In this document: one piece after another, positions 1 to 4,173 of the stretch
How the letters are laid out: the number at the start of each line of letters is the position of its first letter
Numbering within the stretch: the stretch's first letter is position 1
Assembly (NCBI GenBank): GCA_002304845.1
Contig: DBPM01000026.1
Location: forward strand, 1-11,609
From: Candidatus Shapirobacteria bacterium UBA1420
GTDB lineage: Bacteria > Patescibacteriota > Microgenomatia > UBA12405
Reading direction: 5' to 3'
DNA: 11,609 bases
Notes under the pieces: model-generated
Databases searched by the model: none
Told to the model about the DNA's origin: nothing
The model's input: the letters and a program-made list of their open reading frames with translations, nothing else
Program-made: the position numbers and the translations under genes

Positions 1-682
1 AGGCTTTCTTTAACACTTCTTCCAACTCATCCGGATGCCAAGATGAGGCGATCCAAATTTCCGACCCCTTATAAATATGTTTGGGTAAATTCTCGTTTAT
101 GTATTCAGATACATAACTACAACCATCCTTACCACAGTCAAAAATAATCTCTGTCTTTTGAGTTTTTATCTTCCAACTCTTATGGGTATTTTCAAAATCC
201 CACATCGAGATTGTCTTTAAATTTTGCACGACTTCTGGATCACTAACCCGAATCACCATTTCATCTCTATCAAAACAACTCTCTGATAAATCGAATGTAG
301 ACACCATCATCTCCTCACCTAACATTAATAATCTCAAATGATTGCGTCCTACAAAATTTTTTACTCCAGGTAAATTTGAAAACTTCTCTTGACCATGTCT
401 TATACTCAATTCCCCATGATTCCTTTGTTCTAAACATGGTTGGAAATGTTTCTCAAAATCTGTTCTGGCACTATTATCTACATTTACTATTAATTTATCA
501 GTCTCTACTTTGCACAAGCTCTCAAATAATTTATTAGCTCTGGGACCTGTTCCAAACTGCCTAGATTGTAATAAAACATAGGGCAATCTATCTGATAATT
601 TATTGTCTATGTAAGCTAAAGATTCATCCAAAGACATTATTTGCATTCCCACACTTGTAGTCTCTGTCTTTTCCGGAATCAT
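1..682 (-). CDS. Phospholipase D-like protein, partial (C-terminus off the left edge)
   Basis: About 227 codons are visible from ATG 682, and the frame runs open off the window edge. An in-frame TAA lies just upstream of the ATG, which fixes the upstream limit. The segment NHLRLLMLGEEMMVSTFDLS (residues 114-133) followed by DEMVIRVSDPEVVQNL (140-155) has the layout of a PLD/cardiolipin-synthase HKD repeat (H-x-K-x4-D, then G-S-x-N-x-S, then an acidic strand and 'DPE'). The motif is degenerate here: H115 is kept, but the K position is R117 and the D position is G122. A second half begins near residue 170, and its HKD motif, if present, is outside the window. No signal peptide or membrane segment is visible. 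It is divergent from galU with overlapping promoters. The family call is by motif pattern only. The changed residues suggest altered or lost phosphodiesterase activity in this half. Confidence 0.5.
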   Translation of the reverse strand, partial: MIPEKTETTSVGMQIMSLDESLAYIDNKLSDRLPYVLLQSRQFGTGPRANKLFESLCKVETDKLIVNVDNSARTDFEKHFQPCLEQRNHGELSIRHGQEKFSNLPGVKNFVGRNHLRLLMLGEEMMVSTFDLSESCFDRDEMVIRVSDPEVVQNLKTISMWDFENTHKSWKIKTQKTEIIFDCGKDGCSYVSEYINENLPKHIYKGSEIWIASSWHPDELEEVLKKA

Positions 683-687
683 GGGCA

Positions 688-716
688 ATTATACTCTAAA
701 TTCTTTAATTTGCTAA
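688..716 (-). promoter_or_regulatory. Leaderless promoter of the PLD-like gene
   Basis: Reading the minus strand, TTAGCA (716-711), a 17-nt spacer, then a perfect TATAAT (693-688), followed by only TGCCC before ATG 682. Transcription would start at or next to the start codon, and no Shine-Dalgarno is present. The -35 box overlaps the extended -10 of galU on the other strand, so the two promoters share DNA. Confidence 0.55.
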
Positions 717-719
717 AAT
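711..719 (+). promoter_or_regulatory. Extended -10 box of galU (leaderless)
   Basis: TGCTAAAAT is an extended -10 (TGn plus TAAAAT) ending 7 nt before the galU ATG at 727. There is no ribosome-binding site between them and no convincing -35, as expected for an extended -10 promoter. It implies an mRNA with almost no 5' leader. Confidence 0.5.
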
Positions 720-726
720 CTTTTAT

Positions 727-1626
727 ATGACCCAAAAAATCCAAGTCAAAAAAGCCGTTATTGCTGCTGCCGGCCGTGGCACTCGTTTTCTCCCCACCGT
801 CAAAGCCTATGCTAAAGAATTAGTCCCCGTCTTAAACAAACCCAATATTCAATATCTAGTCGAAGAAGCCATTGCTGCCGGTATTACTGAAATCTGCATT
901 GTCCACCGTCATGGTGAAAAAACCGTTCGCAGTTATTTTCAACCCAGTCAAGATTGGGAACAATACCTTAAATCCGTTAATAAACTGGACGCCCTCGACT
1001 CTCTCAAAAAAATTCACCAAAGTCTTAAAACTCTCAAATTAATCCCCCAACCCACCCACCTTCCTTATGGTAACGGTTCACCTTTGTTGGCCGCCCGTTC
1101 TTTTATTGGCAACGACCCTTTTGTCTATATGTTCGGTGATGACTTGATTATCGAAAAAGAAACCGGTCGTTTTCTAAAAAAAATGATTAAGACTTTTGAA
1201 AAATACACTCCGGCCATCAATGTTTCCGTCAAAGATGTCGGTCCCGCCGAAATTCACCGCTACGGTGCCGTTAAATTTATTCCTGATAAAAAATATCCTC
1301 ACCGCATCTCCGGTATGTTTGAAAAACTTTCCGCTCAAGAAGCTCCCTCTTTCTTCGGACAAGTTGGTCGTTCTATCGTTGACGCCAAAAAACTCTGGCC
1401 CGTTCTCACCAAACAAGGTCTCTCTAAAGGTAATGAGCTTTGGTATGCCGATTCTATCAATACTCTAGCTGCCAATGATGTGGTCATTACTGAAGCCTTG
1501 GATGATAAATCCGACTGGATGACCACCGGTGATCCTCTCCGCTGGCTCAAAGCCAACATTGCCGTGGCCATGCTCAACGACGACTACGCCACCAACATCA
1601 AAGACTTTTTAAAAACTCTAAAATAA
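727..1626 (+). CDS. galU: UTP--glucose-1-phosphate uridylyltransferase (GalU-like nucleotidyltransferase)
   Basis: This cytoplasmic enzyme would join UTP and glucose-1-phosphate to give UDP-glucose, a donor for surface polysaccharides. The 299-residue protein matches the family length and order. The nucleotide-binding loop AAAGRGTRFLP is at 13-23, followed by KAYAKELVPVLNKPNIQYLVEEA (compare KAIPKEMLPIVDKPLIQYVVEEA in GalU). YGNGSPLLAARSFIGNDPFVYMFGDDL contains the GDD metal/sugar-phosphate site, and DVGPAEIHRYGAVKF and the late GDPLRWLKANI also match GalU blocks. The loop has A in place of the common P (AAAG for PAAG). Substrate choice (UTP/Glc-1-P against a related pair) is inferred from the family. 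The start is the ATG 7 nt after an extended -10. The gene stands alone on its strand, but it fits functionally with the glycosyltransferases at 4173-7713. Confidence 0.88.
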   Translation: MTQKIQVKKAVIAAAGRGTRFLPTVKAYAKELVPVLNKPNIQYLVEEAIAAGITEICIVHRHGEKTVRSYFQPSQDWEQYLKSVNKLDALDSLKKIHQSLKTLKLIPQPTHLPYGNGSPLLAARSFIGNDPFVYMFGDDLIIEKETGRFLKKMIKTFEKYTPAINVSVKDVGPAEIHRYGAVKFIPDKKYPHRISGMFEKLSAQEAPSFFGQVGRSIVDAKKLWPVLTKQGLSKGNELWYADSINTLAANDVVITEALDDKSDWMTTGDPLRWLKANIAVAMLNDDYATNIKDFLKTLK

Positions 1627-1627
1627 A

Positions 1628-1854
1628 CTAGTTTTTATACACTTCTTCGTGTTTTCCAATATCCGAAAATATTACATCGAGATACTCCATGTATCCTTCA
1701 TCGCTCCCCCTAGTTTATGTAACCTCAAAGACGGTCTTCTTTCATCCAACTCAAAAATTTTTAATTTTAATTGAACTAACTCAATTAATTTTCTATTTTT
1801 CCGCTTAATTATTTTTAGTTTTCTAACAACTTTTTCTGAAAATTCATATTTCAC
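1628..1854 (-). pseudogene. RelE/YafQ-type mRNA-interferase toxin, broken by an internal deletion and frameshift
   Basis: The frame opens at GTG 1854, 2 nt after the antitoxin stop. Its first 60 codons read like a RelE/YafQ-family toxin (basic helices, then PSLRLHKLGGAMKDTWSIS, compare HKLkG.lkg.WSi). It hits a stop right after WSISM. Directly downstream, in another frame, the DNA encodes DVIFSDIGKHEEVYKN and then a TAG at 1630-1628. That is the expected C-terminal strand of these toxins (vvLldIGtHdeVY). The stretch normally between the two, with the RIiFe core arginine, is missing. A deletion of roughly 15 codons that also shifted the frame explains all of this. The product should be inactive. 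It is convergent with galU, with 1 nt between the two stops. Confidence 0.65.
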
Positions 1855-1856
1855 AC

Positions 1857-2108
1857 TTACAGTTTATCAAAGAAATCTGTTAGATTATTCACTTTAATTG
1901 TCTTTACTTTTCCACTCTCAATATCTTTAATGTCTTTTTTTACTCTGTCCGAGGCTTCAAAAGTCGGGTATTCCTCCTCCACTTTTTGTACCATCAAATA
2001 CTTGATATAAGTCGCCAAACTTAATCCCCACCTATCAGCTCTGGCTTTAATTTTCTTTTTCAAAGCCACCGGTAAGTTAATTTTGATTTGAGTCATAGCT
2101 GTTTCCAT
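1857..2108 (-). CDS. Ribbon-helix-helix antitoxin (RelB/DinJ-like)
   Basis: This small protein should bind DNA at its own promoter and neutralise the cognate toxin. From ATG 2108 it has 83 residues. TQIKINLPVALKKKIKARADRWGLSLATYIKYLMVQKV is a typical ribbon-helix-helix: one short strand, then two helices with the 'G-S-L-A-T-Y-I' turn. An acidic/lysine-rich C-terminal arm follows (about 45-83), which in RelB-type antitoxins wraps the toxin. An open frame continues upstream to 2222, but a TATAAT box 6 nt before ATG 2108 shows that the longer start would lie upstream of the promoter. The ATG at codon 5 (MTQIK) is an alternative start. The toxin gene after it is broken, so this is an orphan antitoxin that may still act as a repressor. 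Confidence 0.75.
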   Translation of the reverse strand: METAMTQIKINLPVALKKKIKARADRWGLSLATYIKYLMVQKVEEEYPTFEASDRVKKDIKDIESGKVKTIKVNNLTDFFDKL

Positions 2109-2114
2109 AAAGCC

Positions 2115-2120
2115 ATTATA
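2115..2120 (-). promoter_or_regulatory. -10 box of the antitoxin-toxin operon (leaderless)
   Basis: TATAAT on the minus strand with GGCTTT then ATG 2108. No Shine-Dalgarno is present. The -35 is weak. The box sits about 30 bp from the divergent sRNA promoter at 2151-2180, so an RHH repressor bound here could affect both. Confidence 0.5.
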
Positions 2121-2150
2121 CCCCTTTTCCAGGACTATTCCAGTACTCAA

Positions 2151-2180
2151 TTGACAAAACCATACATTAACAGGTACAAT
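2151..2180 (+). promoter_or_regulatory. Strong sigma-70-type promoter of the small RNA at 2187
   Basis: A perfect TTGACA at 2151-2156, an 18-nt spacer, then TACAAT at 2175-2180. The predicted start, 6-7 nt later, coincides with the first base of an 11-bp inverted repeat. There is no plausible coding sequence downstream. Confidence 0.6.
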
Positions 2181-2186
2181 ACACTC

Positions 2187-2262
2187 AAGATTTTGTGAAA
2201 GGTTTACCCTTGACTCACTCAACCCTCATCAAGGCCAAAGTGGAGACACAAAATCTTTTTTT
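2187..2262 (+). ncRNA. Candidate small RNA of about 75 nt, closed by its own terminator stem
   Basis: AAGATTTTGTG (2187-2197) pairs perfectly with CACAAAATCTT (2247-2257), followed at once by more T (T-run 2256-2262). The 5' and 3' ends of the predicted transcript therefore form one helix that doubles as an intrinsic terminator. Inside, CCTTGA (2208-2213) pairs with TCAAGG (2229-2234) around a C-rich 15-nt loop (2214-2228), a possible target-pairing site. The consensus promoter in register upstream supports a real transcription unit. It points toward the convergent gene at 2261-2620, and its U-tail overlaps that gene's stop codon. No known RNA family was recognised. Confidence 0.5.
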
Positions 2263-2620
2263 ATGCTCGATAAATCACTGACAAAAAGATCTTCTTACCT
2301 TTCTTTCCTTTTGAAGTCACTATCACTCTAATTTTTTTATTCCGAATAATACCATCAAACGCATAAAAATAATTGCCATTCTTAATTCGTCTGTCTTGAT
2401 ATATAGTTGCTTTTTCCAACAATTCTTTAGCTAATATCAACGCTTTCAATCTCATCACCACATCCTTTGATCTGTGTCTTTTGTTAAAAACAATATGATT
2501 CCACCCCAAACGAGTTACATATACCTTTTCTTGAAACACCGGACATTCTTTTTCATGACCTCGCCATTGTTGAAAATAGAACTCTTTATATTTGTTAATA
2601 ATCTTACTTATTCTTGTCAT
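2261..2620 (-). CDS. Small basic protein, possible BECR-fold (RelE/colicin-E5-like) nuclease
   Basis: 119 residues from ATG 2620. A start three codons upstream (2629) exists, but it overlaps the TACAAT -10 box, so the downstream ATG is preferred. The protein is rich in K and R. It has the pattern KVYVTRLGWNHIVFNKRHRSKD (His42 after an aromatic residue), a helix with R57 and K59, a strand NYFYAFDG, then KKIRVIVTSKGKKGKKIFLSVIYRA with a late Ser114. This order (early His, basic helix, final strand with Ser next to aromatics) resembles Barnase-EndoU-colicin-RelE type nucleases of phages and CPR genomes. That is a resemblance, not a confirmed family hit. It lies on the same strand as the toxin-antitoxin remnant and 152 bp before it. 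No partner antitoxin is seen next to it, but a small RNA converges on its 3' end. Confidence 0.45.
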   Translation of the reverse strand: MTRISKIINKYKEFYFQQWRGHEKECPVFQEKVYVTRLGWNHIVFNKRHRSKDVVMRLKALILAKELLEKATIYQDRRIKNGNYFYAFDGIIRNKKIRVIVTSKGKKGKKIFLSVIYRA

Positions 2621-2627
2621 ACGTAAC

Positions 2628-2633
2628 ATTGTA
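2628..2633 (-). promoter_or_regulatory. -10 box of the putative nuclease gene
   Basis: TACAAT on the minus strand, 7 nt before ATG 2620. It decides the start codon, because the ATG at 2629 lies inside the box. There is no Shine-Dalgarno, so a leaderless mRNA is likely. Confidence 0.4.
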
Positions 2634-2681
2634 CCTTCAAAATTTCAATTTATTTTATATCAATTTTCCATATCCTATAAC

Positions 2682-2710
2682 TTGACATTATCGTCTTTTC
2701 TTGATACACT
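2682..2710 (+). promoter_or_regulatory. Promoter of the 2717-3027 non-coding transcript
   Basis: Perfect TTGACA at 2682-2687, a 17-nt spacer, TACACT at 2705-2710 (4 of 6 matches to TATAAT). The predicted start is about 2717. No start codon with a credible reading frame follows. Confidence 0.55.
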
Positions 2711-2940
2711 TCATTACAATTGATTGTTGATTGTGATAGTCAACTTTCAATCTTTTAACAACTAGAAGTTTAACTTCCCTCTGAATAAACATCAGAGGAG
2801 AGACTCTCGGGGTAAGGTGGCTCCTCGTCATACTTACTCCGTTTCTCCCCTGGTGTTTATCACCAGTCAGTGTCAGCGGCTACCCAGACACCGCGTTTGG
2901 ATTAGCCAAAAACACAGTTCTTTAACAATCTCTTTTTTAG

Positions 2941-2966
2941 CCTGCCGTAGCCTTGGCGAAGGCGGC
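2941..2966. repeat. GC-rich hairpin resembling a dispersed extragenic repeat of CPR genomes
   Basis: The stretch with CCTGCCG, GCCTTGGCGAAGGC and GGCC folds into a stable hairpin and is GC-rich against AT-rich surroundings. Similar 'CCTTGGCGAAGGCGG' units are, from memory, scattered in many Patescibacteria genomes. Only one copy is in this window, so the repeat status is inferred. It lies within the candidate non-coding RNA. Confidence 0.3.
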
Positions 2967-2999
2967 CTCTTGGCCCACTTCACCAATCTACCAATGGCT

Positions 3000-3027
3000 C
3001 ATAGCTTTATAGCTATGTTTTCTTTCC
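3000..3027 (+). terminator. Intrinsic terminator of the non-coding transcript
   Basis: CATAGCT (3000-3006) and AGCTATG (3011-3017) form a perfect 7-bp stem with a TTAT loop, followed by TTTTCTTTCC. The stem is AT-rich but has the right shape and U-tract on the plus strand. Confidence 0.55.
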
Positions 3028-3037
3028 TATAGTCTTA

Positions 3038-3091
3038 ATTCAAGTACTCACTTTGGAAATAATTTTTTGTTTCCAGTGTGAGTACTTGAAT
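3038..3091. repeat. Long imperfect inverted repeat / hairpin
   Basis: 3038-3051 pairs with 3078-3091 over 14 perfect base pairs (core TTCAAGTACTCAC / GTGAGTACTTGAA). It continues through one mismatch and a G-U to TGGAAA (3054-3059) with TTTCCA (3070-3075), leaving a 10-nt T-rich loop. No U-tract follows on either strand, so it is not a normal terminator. It sits at the left edge of the purine-rich block that ends at the hammerhead ribozyme. Confidence 0.7.
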
Positions 3092-3095
3092 CTAA

Positions 3096-3240
3096 AAGAC
3101 TTCTTAAAGGAGGTGGTCTTCCAAGTTCTCGCAGGAACCCGTTTGTATACGGAGACCGTCGTTCCCAATGGAACACGGTTAAGAACCCGGTGAAAGTCGG
3201 AGAATTCACAATTTTTTATACCCTGTTTAGGGAGAAAGGA
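3096..3240 (+). promoter_or_regulatory. Multi-hairpin 5' leader of the 3251 gene, with its ribosome-binding site
   Basis: Successive hairpins are visible: AAGAC/GTCTT (3096-3120); GTTC/GAAC (3125-3138); CCGT/ACGG (3139-3152); and a strong one at 3155-3179, where ACCGT-c-GTTCC pairs with GGAAC-ACGGT around CAAT. CCG/CGG (3187-3200) and CCCT/AGGG (3221-3232) follow. The first loop displays AAAGGAGGTG (3106-3115), a perfect anti-Shine-Dalgarno complement with no start codon at usable distance. The working ribosome-binding site is GGAGAAAGGA (3231-3240), 10 nt before ATG 3251, and the last hairpin partly covers it. This layout suggests a cis-regulatory RNA, but no known riboswitch class was recognised. 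Confidence 0.4.
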
Positions 3241-3250
3241 CGAGTGTAAA

Positions 3251-4012
3251 ATGGCACTCACAGAAGAAGAAAAAAAACAAAAAAGGTCAGAAGCAGCAAA
3301 AAAAGCCGCAGAAACCCGGCGACAAAATAAACTCGCTGAAAAGAATAAAAGAGGCAATAACGTCCCTATATGGGTCATGATACTCTTACTAGGATTGGCG
3401 GTTGTGTCATTTGGGTTGTTGCTTTTTGGCAACACGGGTATTATTCCCGCCTTAACCCCTTCCACCCCCACCCTCGAACCTACAGAAGAGGTTGTAGAAC
3501 CGGCTGAGATCACCCCCACTCCCGAACCCGTTGACTCTGGTAAAATTTTTGTCGACGGACAAGAAACTGGTGTGATTCTCGATGACGGAACCGTCGCCAT
3601 AACCAACGGTCGTATTCTTTGTAATCACGACGCGCCATATGACACCGATGAACTCGCAATTGTGGAGTCGACTTGGGTTGATTATCAAATTCAAACCCAA
3701 AAAGGCGAATTCGCTGTCGTTTTCGGTTATGGTATCAAGGTTGGAGACACCATATATTCACCAGGAGCAATCATTTTGGTTGCCTCCAATGGCGAAACAG
3801 CAGAAATCTCTATTCTAAATGGCGAGGTTATAATCTGGAACGATATATCCAAGATGCACTCTGACATCGAGAATAGAATTTATGACGAAATCAAAAATGG
3901 CAACATGACAATAAAAGGTCCTTTGGCCTTTAAGTATGTTAGTCAAGAATTCCGAGGATATATTCCCCAGGAACTATTTGATACACAAATTGAAATTGTG
4001 CCAACACACTAA
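3251..4012 (+). CDS. Single-pass membrane protein of unknown function
   Basis: 253 residues. Residues 1-37 are a charged, Lys/Ala/Glu-rich cytoplasmic head (AAKKAAETRRQNK, probably helical). Residues 39-60 are one membrane helix (PIWVMILLLGLAVVSFGLLLF). Residues 66-95 are a Pro/Thr/Glu linker with repeated 'TP' and 'EP'. Residues 97-253 are a domain expected outside the membrane, rich in beta-prone sequence (GKIFVDGQETGVILDDGTVAI, then EFAVVFGYGIKVGDTIYSPGAIILVASNG), with one cysteine at 124. The positive head predicts an N-in orientation. I do not recognise the domain. It has a strong ribosome-binding site and a long structured leader, unlike the leaderless genes around it. Its coding strand is purine-rich whereas the neighbouring plus-strand genes are pyrimidine-rich, which suggests separate ancestry or a local inversion. 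RNA structures lie on both sides. Confidence 0.75.
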   Translation: MALTEEEKKQKRSEAAKKAAETRRQNKLAEKNKRGNNVPIWVMILLLGLAVVSFGLLLFGNTGIIPALTPSTPTLEPTEEVVEPAEITPTPEPVDSGKIFVDGQETGVILDDGTVAITNGRILCNHDAPYDTDELAIVESTWVDYQIQTQKGEFAVVFGYGIKVGDTIYSPGAIILVASNGETAEISILNGEVIIWNDISKMHSDIENRIYDEIKNGNMTIKGPLAFKYVSQEFRGYIPQELFDTQIEIVPTH

Positions 4013-4033
4013 AAACCCCTAGCCCCTTAACCC

Positions 4034-4071
4034 CCCGTGGGAACAATGCCAATAGGCAAAGTTCCCGCGGG
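4034..4071 (+). repeat. Large intergenic hairpin after the 3251 gene
   Basis: 4034-4044 pairs with 4061-4071 over 11 bp (one G-U; core CCGTGGGAAC / GTTCCCGCGG). Then comes a symmetric AA/AA internal loop, an inner TGCC/GGCA stem and an AATA tetraloop. It is followed by purines, not U, on the plus strand, so intrinsic termination in that direction is unlikely. It could be a stability hairpin for the upstream mRNA 3' end. Confidence 0.7.
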
Positions 4072-4076
4072 AGCAT

Positions 4077-4110
4077 GGGGAAAAAGAAAGGAAAGAAAAA
4101 AGAAAAAGAG
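4077..4110 (+). other. 34-nt uninterrupted purine tract
   Basis: Every base from 4077 to 4110 is A or G, starting GGGGAAAAAGAAAGG. It lies between the hairpin at 4034-4071 and the hammerhead at 4116. It would be single-stranded in RNA and could keep the two structures apart. A polypurine-tract role is possible but unsupported by any reverse transcriptase here. Confidence 0.6.
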
Positions 4111-4115
4111 ATTGT

Positions 4116-4173
4116 TGGTAGTCCTCCGCCGCTGCGGAGCTGATGAGTCCTTAGTTACAAGGCGAAACTACCA
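4116..4173 (+). ncRNA. Type III hammerhead self-cleaving ribozyme
   Basis: All core elements are present in order. Stem III 5' strand TGGTAG (4116-4121) pairs with CTACCA (4168-4173). The cleavage triplet is GTC (4121-4123), with the cut expected after C4123. Stem I is CTCCGC (4124-4129) / GCGGAG (4134-4139) with loop CGCT. The invariant CTGATGA is at 4140-4146. Stem II is G4147-C4163 and CCTT (4149-4152) / AAGG (4159-4162) with loop AGTTAC and one bulged U4148, and the invariant GAAA is at 4164-4167, with A4167 facing U4122. Stem III is the open one, hence type III. Stem III ends on the A of the downstream ATG (4173). After cleavage the mRNA would start with the blunt stem I hairpin and keep a 49-nt leader. 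The AAGG at 4159-4162, 10 nt before the ATG, is the only Shine-Dalgarno-like sequence and is buried in stem II. Confidence 0.9.

Larger units (their letters stand above)
2717..3027 (+). ncRNA. Candidate structured non-coding RNA, about 310 nt, class unknown
   Basis: The unit has a promoter at its head and an intrinsic terminator at its tail, and its centre is a long rod. ATAAACATCAGAGGAGAGAC (2785-2804) pairs with 2841-2860 over 20 positions: 17 Watson-Crick, 2 G-U and 1 mismatch. After a 4-nt bulge (2805-2808), GGGGTAAG (2809-2816) pairs with CTTACTCC (2833-2840). An alternative local hairpin, CCTCTGA/TCAGAGG (2778-2798), competes with the rod and could form a switch. Further hairpins are GTGTC/GACAC near 2870-2895, GCCTT-GGCG-AAGGC near 2950-2965 and GGCC-TCTT-GGCC near 2965. 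I found no tRNA-like end, RNase P P4 core, SRP apical motif or tmRNA tag. The 71-codon open frame inside is not credible as a protein. This covers the long gene-free stretch before 3038. Confidence 0.45.

Noticed and set aside
1174..1577. Several open frames inside galU on both strands
   Set aside because: Shadows of galU: no start signals and unnatural composition.
1639..1655. Possible galU terminator (ACAC-TTCTTC-GTGT plus T)
   Set aside because: Only 4 bp, and it lies in the former coding end of the toxin. Too weak to call.
1857..2222. Longer antitoxin starting at 2222
   Set aside because: The extra 38 residues look nothing like an RHH N-terminus, and the start would lie upstream of the TATAAT box at 2115-2120 and within the small-RNA region.
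2717..3027. tmRNA, RNase P RNA, SRP RNA or 6S RNA
   Set aside because: No tRNA-like end or tag, no P4 core, no SRP apical loop. The rod lacks a large central bubble as in 6S.
2817..3032. 71-codon plus-strand open frame
   Set aside because: It lies within the paired arms of the structured RNA and the terminator, has no ribosome-binding site, and the translated part around the GC-rich repeat is a known type of spurious peptide.
3040..3606. 188-codon minus-strand open frame opposite the membrane-protein gene
   Set aside because: Low-complexity Ser/Phe-rich translation. It covers the leader hairpins and the antisense of a convincing gene with a Shine-Dalgarno and a membrane helix.
4034..4071. 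Hairpin as intrinsic terminator for the 3251 gene
   Set aside because: It is followed by a purine tract instead of U on the plus strand, and on the minus strand no U-run is adjacent.
3038..4173. An Obelisk or other circular viroid-like RNA genome
   Set aside because: The size and the type III hammerhead are suggestive, but the ORF does not look like Oblin-1, the block as a whole is not rod-like, only one ribozyme is present, and it is in DNA between chromosomal genes.
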